Assembly: GCA_003134655.1 (NCBI GenBank)
Contig: PLBY01000161.1
Span: 1-64,000 of the forward strand
DNA: 64,000 nucleotides
Direction of reading: 5' to 3'
DNA from: Acidobacteriaceae bacterium
GTDB taxonomy: Bacteria; Acidobacteriota; Terriglobia; Terriglobales; Acidobacteriaceae
Below, piece after piece: positions 16,387-23,773 of the stretch (position 1 is the first letter of the stretch; every line of letters starts with the position of its first letter). Made by a program: the position numbers and the translations under genes. The notes beneath the pieces are model-generated. The model made no database searches. It saw only the letters and a program-made list of their open reading frames with translations, and was not told where the DNA came from.

Positions 16387-16872
16387 CTACCCCTTGCGGC
16401 GCTCGCTAGGCACAATTGCAGCCGGCAAATCCGCATGGTCGCCAAGGGCTGCAGAAACTTCGCGCAATACTGACTCAATACGGAGAACCTCAGCGTTGAC
16501 TTGCTGAATTGCTCGCTCGCTTCGCTCAAGTACGTTGTGATAGGCGATGACCTGTAGGGCATTACGAATGTGGTGGTTCAACTCCGCAACCCGCTGCAGT
16601 CGATCCATCATCGCTTGATAGCGTTCCTGAATGTCAGTCAGAAGCTGGAACACCAACAACCCAACGGCTAAGGCCACCGCGGCTCCAGCCAACATCAATG
16701 ATATTCGGGGAAGATATTGACGAGTCACAAACCAATCGAGCACACCGCCGCTCAAGAATGTGAAGGCTCCAACTGCGCACCCGACCAGTGCCCGCTGTAC
16801 TCGGGAGGTGCGCGCAAACCAAGGCTGTTGGATGGAAATCTGGAACTGAGGTCGCCCGGAGCCGGAAGACAT
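16387..16872 (-). CDS. Membrane protein with histidine-kinase-like H-box, no ATPase domain
   Basis: From ATG at 16872 the product has about 161 residues. Two membrane segments (VGCAVGAFTFLSGGVLDWFV and ISLMLAGAAVALAVGLLVFQ) are followed by a helical region with a phospho-acceptor-like motif, ELNHHIRNALQVI (HHIRN), as in HisKA_2/HWE-like kinases. The protein ends about 60 residues later without any N, G1 or G2 box, so it cannot phosphorylate itself as a normal kinase would. It may be a phosphotransfer or dimerisation partner, or a remnant. A longer in-frame start at 16962 exists. The upstream side (16873-17258) is non-coding and contains a short GC hairpin near 17143-17160. Confidence 0.65.
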   Translation of the reverse strand: MSSGSGRPQFQISIQQPWFARTSRVQRALVGCAVGAFTFLSGGVLDWFVTRQYLPRISLMLAGAAVALAVGLLVFQLLTDIQERYQAMMDRLQRVAELNHHIRNALQVIAYHNVLERSERAIQQVNAEVLRIESVLREVSAALGDHADLPAAIVPSERRKG

Positions 16873-17258
16873 GGGAGAACCTACGTGCAAGCATGTTAGG
16901 CAATCAGATGAACGAGGGCTATGACTCCAATCACACCGCGCAGGAAGGTTCGAGTCTCCCACTCAACACGGTAGACCGGCGACCGTTGCCACATTGTCAG
17001 CGTTAAATCGTCCCATACTCATTGACTCATGGTGATGAAGATCACTGACAGCAGAGGTGGAAGCGCTTGTAATAGAAAGCGGAGGAATCAAAACTGAATA
17101 CCTCTGAATTGGGCCCGGTCCCGCCAAGGTGCGGTTGCACCTATCAGCCGCCGCTCGGCGGCTAGGGGCCGGGCTTCTAGTTCTCAAGTGAGTTCCTCCG
17201 AGCCCCAGGGAAGTGGGAAGCCGCCCGCACTTGGGTTGGAATCCGGCCGAGGTGGTTT
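16873..17258. other. Intergenic interval with GC hairpin
   Basis: This stretch of about 390 bases separates divergent genes. I see one short hairpin (GCCGCCGCTCGGCGGC near 17150) but no T-run after it, no gene and no clear promoter. The end supplies the ribosome site GAGGTGG for the gene at 17259. Confidence 0.4.
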
Positions 17259-17528
17259 ATGACGCTCACTGTTGTAGCGGTGATCTTTGGAGTTTTTGCA
17301 ATTGGTCTGATCATCCTCCTGATCTACAAGAGCACACTCACGATGCACAGGGATGACCAGTTGTTTCTGGACGATGCGAGTTCGCACATGCACGAGGAGC
17401 AGACGGAACTGTTGGCCAAGGTCAACCGGCTGACCATCCCGATGCGCGCGTTTAGCATCGGGTCCGGGGTGTTTCTGCTGGTGCTCGTGGCGATGTTGAT
17501 TTACCAGAAGCTGAACGAAATACAGTAA
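17259..17528 (+). CDS. Small membrane protein (89 aa)
   Basis: The product has two membrane segments, one at the N-terminus (VVAVIFGVFAIGLIILLIY) and one at the C-terminus (IGSGVFLLVLVAMLIYQKL). A charged hairpin of about 40 residues (MHRDDQLFLDDASSHMHEEQ) lies between them, probably in the cytoplasm. The start is ATG at 17259 with GAGGTGG upstream. The family is not recognised. It has no operon partner: the next gene runs the other way. Confidence 0.65.
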   Translation: MTLTVVAVIFGVFAIGLIILLIYKSTLTMHRDDQLFLDDASSHMHEEQTELLAKVNRLTIPMRAFSIGSGVFLLVLVAMLIYQKLNEIQ

Positions 17529-17699
17529 GAGTCGAAAGCGTGGACTTGCGTCGTCCGGCCAAGATGCTCGCGCGGTGCAAGGCGAGGCCGGAACCTGGCT
17601 TGTTGTTGTCGAGAAATCGTCATATCACCTCCCGGCTGGTTCCGAACCATGTCCAGGTGTCCCCGAAGGAAACTCACCCCCTTGACGAAGGCGATACAG

Positions 17700-18077
17700 T
17701 CAAACCGCTCCTCTGCAAAGCTTAGTGATCATCGGTAGCAACTTCCGACTTGCTTCGAGCTTCGGCACAAAGGCATCGACAGAGGCCAACGCGGGCATTG
17801 GTACGTCGCTACCCGACAGCAATATAACCATCAGTTCCGGTCGGACGAGCTTTATCGCGCAGGCAACCTCGTGTCCCTTCATTCCGGGCATCTCGAAGTC
17901 GACGAGCACAGCATCGCAACTACACGTTGTCACCAGTCTGAGGCCTTGTTCCGCCGACGCTGCCGTGAGAACCGCGTATCCAGACCTTTCGAGCAGCGCT
18001 CGCTCGTAGCACAAGATTGCCTCGTCGTCATCAATGCACAGAATGGTTCTCTTGGCAGCCGAATGAATTGGGATCAA
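17700..18077 (-). CDS. Stand-alone response regulator receiver domain
   Basis: The 125-residue product is a single CheY-like receiver. ILCIDDDEAILCYERALLER gives the acidic pocket, VDFEMPGMKGHEVA contains the phospho-acceptor Asp (about residue 60), LLSGSDVPMP contains the switch Ser, and FVPKLEASRKLL the conserved Lys. No output domain follows. The start is TTG at 18077, strongly supported by AGGAGG about six bases upstream. No cognate kinase gene is adjacent; the H-box protein at 16387 is the nearest candidate in function but not in position. Confidence 0.88.
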   Translation of the reverse strand: MIPIHSAAKRTILCIDDDEAILCYERALLERSGYAVLTAASAEQGLRLVTTCSCDAVLVDFEMPGMKGHEVACAIKLVRPELMVILLSGSDVPMPALASVDAFVPKLEASRKLLPMITKLCRGAV

Positions 18078-18287
18078 ATTGGCCTCCTGCCAACATCAGG
18101 CCCGAATCTGACGCGTGCCCTGTGCAGTTCGAAACCTGATACTCAATAAGAGATGGTGATTTGCGGCAACGAAGCGTTTCAACAAAAGTGAGGGCCAAGG
18201 TTACGAACTGTCTCCCCGCTTCCCGTTTGACCCTCCGGAATCCGTTCAATAGACTGAAAGATTCAGAACACCTGCAGGTCCCACATT

Positions 18288-20234
18288 ATGGCTGACAGCA
18301 TTCATGTAAAGCTCCCGGATGGGAGCATCAAGGAAGTTCCCAAAGGTACGACTGCGCTGGAAATTGCGCAGTCAATCAGTCCACGGCTGGCGGATGCGGC
18401 GTTGGCGGCGAAAGCCAACGGCGATCTCATCGACCTGACCCGGCCACTGGAAAAAGACACGGACCTTCGTCTCTTGAAGGAGAAAGACCCCGAGGCGCTC
18501 GAAGTCTACCGGCATTCGTCCGCTCACCTGCTGGCGGCCGCAGTGCTGGAGCTTTTCCCTGAAACCAAACTAGGCCACGGTCCCGCGACCGAAACCGGAT
18601 TCTTCTACGACTTCTACCGGCCCACGCCGTTCACGCCCGAGGATCTCGAGAAGATCGAAAAGAAGATGCAGGAGTTGGTGCAGCAGAACTTGCCGTATGC
18701 GCGCGAGTTTCTGCCCCGCGACCAGGGGCTGGCCGAGTTCAAAAAAGATGGCGATTTCATGAAGTGCCACTTCATCGAGCAATTCACCAAGCCCGATGAA
18801 AAGATTTCGATCTACCGCACCGGCAAGTTCACGGACTTCTGCCGCGGGCCGCACATTCCATCCACCGGCAAGATCAAGGCGTTCAAGCTCTTCAACATTG
18901 CGGGCGCGTACTGGCTCGGCGACGAGAAGAATCCGCAACTGCAGCGCATTTACGGGACGTCGTTCTTCTCGAAGAAGGACCTCGACGATTATCTCAAGCA
19001 GATTGAGGAGACCAAGAAGCGCGACCATCGCGTGCTGGGCCAGCAGTTGGATCTATTTTCGATTCAGGAACTCGCTGGTCCAGGACTGATCTTCTGGCAT
19101 CCCAAGGGCGGGATTATCCGCAAAGAGATGGAAGACTGGATGCGCGAGCAGTACCTGAAGCGCGGCTATTCGCTGGTCTACACGCCGCATGTGGCGCGGC
19201 GGCAGCTGTTCTTCACCTCGGGGCACGAGGGCTATTACTCGCAGAACATGTTCGACGCCATGGAGCTCGACGACGCCGAATATCGCCTGAAGCCGATGAA
19301 CTGTCCGGGCCACATTCTGATTTACAAAGACTCGCTGAAGTCGTATCGCGATCTGCCGGTGCGGCTGGGCGAGTTGGGCACGGTTTACCGTTACGAGCGG
19401 TCCGGCGTGATGCACGGCCTGTTGCGGGTGCGTGGCTTCACGCAGGATGACTCGCACATCTTCTGCACTCCGGAGCAGGTCGAAGGCGAGATTACCGGCT
19501 GTCTCGAGTTTGCCCTGGATGTGTTGAAAGATTTTGGCTTCGAGCAGTTCCAGACTGAGCTTTCAACCTGGGATCCTAACGACCGCAAGAATTTTGTGGG
19601 CAGCGAAGAGCAATGGGTCCACGCCACCGAATCGCTTGAAAATGTGCTGAAGCGCAAGAACGTCGAATACAAAACCATTCCCGGCGAGGCGGCGTTTTAC
19701 GGGCCGAAGATCGATATCAAGCTGGTGGACGCGATCGGGCGGCTGTGGCAACTTTCGACGGTGCAGGTTGACTTCAACCTGCCGCAGCGCTTTGGCTTGG
19801 AGTATGTCGCGGAAGATGGTTCTCGCAAACAGCCGGTGATGGTGCATCGCGCGCTGTTCGGATCGATCGAGCGATTCTTTGGCGTGCTGATCGAGCACTA
19901 CGCGGGCGCGTTCCCGGTATGGCTATCGCCGGTGCAAGCGGTGATGATTCCCATCAGCGAGCGGCACGCGGATTACGCGAACAAAGTCTCTGCACAGCTC
20001 AAAGCGATTGGCGTGCGCGTTGAAGTCGATGCGCGCAACGAGAAGATGAACGCCAAGATCCGCGAGCACGCGATGCAGAAGGTGCCGTTCCTGCTCGTGG
20101 TCGGAGATAAAGAGGCCGAGGCGGGGAAGGTGAACGTGCGCTCGCGCGGGAAAGAGAAGACAGAAGACATGCCGGCGGCGGACTTCGTGGAGAAGATCAG
20201 GAAACTGATCGCGGAGAAGAGCCCGAGCGTGTGA
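18288..20234 (+). CDS. thrS: Threonyl-tRNA synthetase
   Basis: ThrRS charges tRNA-Thr with threonine and edits misacylated serine. All modules are present in 648 residues: the TGS domain (about 1-60), the editing domain with HSSAH (about residue 74) and TDFCRGPH (about 183), the class II catalytic core with MNCPGHILIY (zinc Cys) and RVRGFTQDDSHIF (motif 2), PVMVHRALFGSIERFFGVLI (motif 3), and the C-terminal anticodon-binding domain (from about 545, AVMIPISERHADYANKV). The length is typical. The start is ATG at 18288. The next gene overlaps the stop. Confidence 0.97.
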   Translation: MADSIHVKLPDGSIKEVPKGTTALEIAQSISPRLADAALAAKANGDLIDLTRPLEKDTDLRLLKEKDPEALEVYRHSSAHLLAAAVLELFPETKLGHGPATETGFFYDFYRPTPFTPEDLEKIEKKMQELVQQNLPYAREFLPRDQGLAEFKKDGDFMKCHFIEQFTKPDEKISIYRTGKFTDFCRGPHIPSTGKIKAFKLFNIAGAYWLGDEKNPQLQRIYGTSFFSKKDLDDYLKQIEETKKRDHRVLGQQLDLFSIQELAGPGLIFWHPKGGIIRKEMEDWMREQYLKRGYSLVYTPHVARRQLFFTSGHEGYYSQNMFDAMELDDAEYRLKPMNCPGHILIYKDSLKSYRDLPVRLGELGTVYRYERSGVMHGLLRVRGFTQDDSHIFCTPEQVEGEITGCLEFALDVLKDFGFEQFQTELSTWDPNDRKNFVGSEEQWVHATESLENVLKRKNVEYKTIPGEAAFYGPKIDIKLVDAIGRLWQLSTVQVDFNLPQRFGLEYVAEDGSRKQPVMVHRALFGSIERFFGVLIEHYAGAFPVWLSPVQAVMIPISERHADYANKVSAQLKAIGVRVEVDARNEKMNAKIREHAMQKVPFLLVVGDKEAEAGKVNVRSRGKEKTEDMPAADFVEKIRKLIAEKSPSV

Positions 20235-20236
20235 GC

Positions 20237-21274
20237 ATGACGCAAGTGGAAGAACTCGGCGTCGTGACAACCCGTTCCGGCATTCTGACCGTAATCGACA
20301 CCGGCTATTTAAGTCTGTGGTCGCATGATCACGCTCCGATGTTGCCGCCTGGCTCGCTCAGTAGCGAAGAACAGACCGAGAGAGCCAATTCGTTTGTCGA
20401 TCTGCACATTGTTGGCGCGGACGCAGAACGAGCCGGGACTCTCCTCGACATGTCCTGGCATCCCTCCTACGTGTATGACCAACCGCCAGATCATCCGGAA
20501 CTCCAAAACAAGTTGGATGAATTAGTACGCACGCATAAATTAGATGCACGCTTTGAAATGATCAGCCCCCGAATCCCGCACCGGCGGCGCGTTGACTTGG
20601 CCTTGGAGCATGGAAAGGGCGTAGGCGAATTCCAGTTCCACGGAATCTGGGCAGTCGTGCTGAGTGGAGTCCCGCAACTCCAGCCGCTGCGAATTCTTGG
20701 ACAGCGCTCAACGGAGCCTTACGCCGATCGATGGAAACAGGTGTTTGTTGAGTGCCGACCGCACGGGCAGATCGTCCGCTCAGAAAGAGTGGGCTTGGTC
20801 GGGGTTGACTACGCTCGCCTCTTGGTCGCAGATGTCGATGCCCTCGGTATGTGGCAGCACGAGGAATCTCGCGATGGGAAGGCTGACTATGTTTTCTGGG
20901 GGCGCGACGCGGAAAGGGCCGCTTCAGCAACGAATGCACCCAGGTTGCCGACCGGCGAATTCGGGTGGCTGGATCTACCTGAGGATTCCGCTCAGGAGCA
21001 TGGATGCGCTGTGCAAGAGTATAGGGACCAACAATCGCTGAAATTTGCGGTTGACTATCGTCCTCACTCCGATCATTGGCGTGTGATGTCGCCAACACGG
21101 AAGAGTAGTACCGAATCCGCTTCGGTGGAACTGGCGGGAGTGACAATTTGCAACTTCATGACTACGTGGGGTGACGGTCTGTTCGAAGTCCATCGCGATC
21201 TCGGGGAGTCAGGTGAACTGCTAAGAATACGGATCGAAATGGAGCAGGAGCCCCGGAATGGCCAGCCATCTTAA
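20237..21274 (+). CDS. Hypothetical protein coupled to thrS (345 aa)
   Basis: I do not recognise this family. The first ATG lies two bases after the thrS stop; a GTG at 20231 overlaps it, so translation is probably coupled. The product is soluble and has no signal peptide or membrane segment. Early residues suggest beta structure (SGILTVIDTGYLSLWSHD), with a repeated theme of aromatic and acidic residues and DGLFEVHRDLGESGELLRI at the end, a strand pattern also seen in bacterial immunity or DUF4241-like proteins; that similarity is only an impression. Base composition is lower in GC than in thrS and tilS, which suggests later acquisition. Confidence 0.6.
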   Translation: MTQVEELGVVTTRSGILTVIDTGYLSLWSHDHAPMLPPGSLSSEEQTERANSFVDLHIVGADAERAGTLLDMSWHPSYVYDQPPDHPELQNKLDELVRTHKLDARFEMISPRIPHRRRVDLALEHGKGVGEFQFHGIWAVVLSGVPQLQPLRILGQRSTEPYADRWKQVFVECRPHGQIVRSERVGLVGVDYARLLVADVDALGMWQHEESRDGKADYVFWGRDAERAASATNAPRLPTGEFGWLDLPEDSAQEHGCAVQEYRDQQSLKFAVDYRPHSDHWRVMSPTRKSSTESASVELAGVTICNFMTTWGDGLFEVHRDLGESGELLRIRIEMEQEPRNGQPS

Positions 21275-21301
21275 TTCTGCGGTCCCCCCATTCTTTTCAG
21301 G

Positions 21302-23026
21302 TTGTACCATGTTCCCGTGCATCTACTCGCGGAGCGCGTGCTTTCCCACATTCGGCGGCAGGAGCTGCTGAACGCCGGGGATCGGGTCGGCGTAGCCGTT
21401 TCTGGCGGGATTGATTCCGTGGCGCTGCTGTGCGTTTTGCTGGAATTGCGCGGCGAGTTGGGGATTGTCCTTTCTGTTGTTCATTTCAATCACAAGCTGC
21501 GCGGGGCGGAATCCGACGCTGATCAGGAATTCGTGACAAAGCTGGCGCGCGATTTCGATCTGGAGTTTCACGTCAATGGCGATGACGTGGCGGAACGTGC
21601 GCGCGAGGATGGCGTGAGCGTCGAAACGGCGGCTCGCGAGATGCGGTATGGATTCTTCCGTTCCTTGATTGGAGAAGGTGCCGGTGATGAACCTCAGGGG
21701 CTAAAGCCCGATCACGAGAAGGCGCCTTTTCGCGGCCCTAAAGGGCCGCTCTTCCACGGCGCGGGTTCGGGCTCTGAAGGGGCACCCGCCCACGATGCTG
21801 TCCGGATCCATGAGGCAGAGCTCTTCCGCGGTGCTGCTCTGACCAAGGTCGTGACCGGGCACACGCTCGACGATCAGGCGGAAACTGTGCTCATGCGGAT
21901 GATTCGCGGGGCAGGACTGCGGGGGCTCGGCGGAATTCATCCCCGAATCTTCGTCGAGGACGACGACAGGGAAATTTCTGGCGAAATCGTGCGGCCTCTG
22001 CTCGGGGTGCGCCGGCGCGACCTGGAGCAGTATCTCAAGGACATCGGTCAATCCTGGCGCGAAGATTCCTCCAACGCTGACGAGCACTTCACGCGCAACC
22101 GCGTGCGCAAGCTCGTGGTCCCGCTGCTGGAGCAGGAGTTCAATCCTGCCGTCGCGGAGAATCTTGCCGAGTTGGCCGAGATTGCGCGCGGCGAAGAAGA
22201 TTACTGGGAGAACGAAGTCTCCGGCTGGCTGGGAACGATCGTGCAGTGGTCGCAGCCGGAATGGGCCCGCGTCGTGTCGCCGACTTTCGTTCAGATCTCC
22301 CTGGCTGGCCCCAAGGCGGTATCTTCTCAGGATCCTGATCTGCACGTGAAAATCGACAGTGCCCCCTGGCTGGTCATGAACGCGTCCGTCAGCCGAATGT
22401 GGTTTCTCGGCGAGCCCATTGCCGTGCAACGCCGGCTAGTCAAGGCGATAGGCGAGAATGCCGGGATCCCGCTGGAGTTCAAGCACGTGGAAGAAATCCT
22501 GCGTGTCGCCGCCGAAGACGGTCCATCGGGCAAGGAGTTGTCGCTCCCTCTGGGGTGGAAGGTCGTGCGGGAGCCCGAGGATCTGGTGTTCGTAACGCCC
22601 GATCTGCGCGAGTCGGCGCCCCCTCAGGACTACGACTACGACCTCCCGGTACCCGGGCGAATCATCGTTTACGAAGCAGGCTCCTCGATCGAAGCGCGGG
22701 CCATTCCAGCGGGCGCAGATGCGGGGTATAATCCTGAGCACCTTCTGGATGCGGAATCTCTGCCCGGACCGTTCAGGGTGCGGAACTGGCGTCCCGGAGA
22801 CCGGTTCTGGCCGGCTCATACGAAGTCCCCCAAGAAGATCAAGGAACTGTTGCAGGAGCGTCATGTGGCCCAGCCGGAGCGCAAGGCCTGGCCGGTAGTC
22901 GTGAGCGGCAACGAAATCGTGTGGCTGCGAGGATTTCCGGTGCCAGCGAAATGTCGAGCGAAGCCGGGCCGGGCTGCAGTTCTGATTGCAGAGGTACCCC
23001 TGGCAGACGAGCCGGCGGAAGAGTAA
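21302..23026 (+). CDS. tilS: tRNA(Ile)-lysidine synthetase
   Basis: TilS attaches lysine to C34 of the CAU-anticodon tRNA-Ile, turning it into an isoleucine reader. The PP-loop SGGIDSVALLCVLLE (about residues 34-48) binds ATP, and HFNHKLRGAESDADQEFV and GHTLDDQAETVLMRMIRGAG are the other hallmark segments. C-terminal TilS domains follow (FRVRNWRPGDRFWPAH). The product of 574 residues exceeds the usual 430-480 because a dispersed repeat is inserted in frame at about residues 128-170 (PQGLKPDHEKAPFRGPKGPL), between two catalytic segments. The start is TTG at 21302 or GTG at 21317; no ATG is in frame. hpt and ftsH follow, a classic gene order. Confidence 0.93.
   Translation: MYHVPVHLLAERVLSHIRRQELLNAGDRVGVAVSGGIDSVALLCVLLELRGELGIVLSVVHFNHKLRGAESDADQEFVTKLARDFDLEFHVNGDDVAERAREDGVSVETAAREMRYGFFRSLIGEGAGDEPQGLKPDHEKAPFRGPKGPLFHGAGSGSEGAPAHDAVRIHEAELFRGAALTKVVTGHTLDDQAETVLMRMIRGAGLRGLGGIHPRIFVEDDDREISGEIVRPLLGVRRRDLEQYLKDIGQSWREDSSNADEHFTRNRVRKLVVPLLEQEFNPAVAENLAELAEIARGEEDYWENEVSGWLGTIVQWSQPEWARVVSPTFVQISLAGPKAVSSQDPDLHVKIDSAPWLVMNASVSRMWFLGEPIAVQRRLVKAIGENAGIPLEFKHVEEILRVAAEDGPSGKELSLPLGWKVVREPEDLVFVTPDLRESAPPQDYDYDLPVPGRIIVYEAGSSIEARAIPAGADAGYNPEHLLDAESLPGPFRVRNWRPGDRFWPAHTKSPKKIKELLQERHVAQPERKAWPVVVSGNEIVWLRGFPVPAKCRAKPGRAAVLIAEVPLADEPAEE
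21693..21790. repeat. Dispersed repeat inserted in tilS
   Basis: Two small hairpins, GGGCTAAAGCCC and CGGCCCTAAAGGGCCG, followed by CTCTTCCACGG, match in order and spacing the inverse of 55373-55435. Here the element is in frame and read as protein. The copy at 55.4 kb is intergenic and abuts a stop codon. This shows that the element is mobile or at least dispersed. Confidence 0.8.
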
Positions 23027-23057
23027 GCAGCGATGCGCCGGGAGGCGCACAAACTTC

Positions 23058-23612
23058 ATGAACGGTCCGCGAATCGAGCCCCTTCGCCCTGTCATCACGA
23101 CCGATCAGATCCAGAAGCGAGTGAAGGAACTGGCCCGGCAGATCTCCGACGACTACAAGGGCCAGACCATCCAGATGCTGGCGGTTCTGGAGAACGCCTT
23201 CATGTTTCTGGCCGACCTGGTGCGGGCCCTCGAGGTACCCGTCGTGTGCCAGTTCATCAAGCCCAAATACACGCCTCCGCAGAGCGGAGCGGCGCACGAG
23301 GCGATGGAGATTTTTTTCAGCCACGAACCCGACATCCGGGGGCAGCACATTTTGCTGGTGGAAGGCCTGGTGCATTCCGGCGTGACCAGCGAATTCCTGA
23401 TGGGTGACCTGCGTTCGCGCGGGGCAGCCTCGGTGAAGCTGGTCACCCTACTCGACCGCCAGTCGGCGCGCCGCGTGCCCTTGCAGCCCGATTATTTCGG
23501 CTTCCTCGTTGATGAAACCTTTCTTGTCGGCTACGGACTGGGAGCGGTCGAACAGACCAACCGCAACCTGCCATACCTGGCGGCTGCAAATCCAAAGGCC
23601 TCAGTGACTTAG
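23058..23612 (+). CDS. Hypoxanthine phosphoribosyltransferase homologue with altered PRPP loop
   Basis: The gene sits between tilS and ftsH, exactly where hpt usually lies. Family features are clear: FLADLVRALEVPVVCQFIK, then SVKLVTLLDRQSARRVPLQP, DYFGFLVDETFLVGYGLG and NLPYL. The PRPP-binding loop, normally EDxxDTG, instead reads EGLVHSG, so both conserved Asp residues (pyrophosphate/ribose contact and catalytic base) are replaced by Gly and His. The upstream KG loop reads EN (AVLENAFMF). The enzyme may be inactive, altered in substrate or purely regulatory. The start is ATG at 23058. The length (184 residues) is normal and nothing suggests a frameshift. Confidence 0.85.
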   Translation: MNGPRIEPLRPVITTDQIQKRVKELARQISDDYKGQTIQMLAVLENAFMFLADLVRALEVPVVCQFIKPKYTPPQSGAAHEAMEIFFSHEPDIRGQHILLVEGLVHSGVTSEFLMGDLRSRGAASVKLVTLLDRQSARRVPLQPDYFGFLVDETFLVGYGLGAVEQTNRNLPYLAAANPKASVT

Positions 23613-23617
23613 GTCAC
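23604..23617. promoter_or_regulatory. Crp/Fnr-type palindrome between hpt-like gene and ftsH
   Basis: GTGACTTAGGTCAC (5-4-5 palindrome) overlaps the end of the hpt-like gene and lies about 155 bases upstream of ftsH. It matches the site at 16281-16294 except in the centre. A possible -10 (TAGAAT, 23653-23658) follows at a distance compatible with activation from about -54, but no convincing -35 accompanies it. Confidence 0.4.
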
Positions 23618-23773
23618 AGCGTCTTGAACGCGCCTTTTTGTCGGGGAAAAGGTAGAATAAAGTCCTTAGGGAGTTTTTCCAATCGAAATTCGTCGATGGG
23701 CATCTAACCGCTGTAGGAGCCTCGGGAGTTGGTGTAGGCAGCTGCCCGTGTCCGGAATTTAGGAGTCTTCTAG

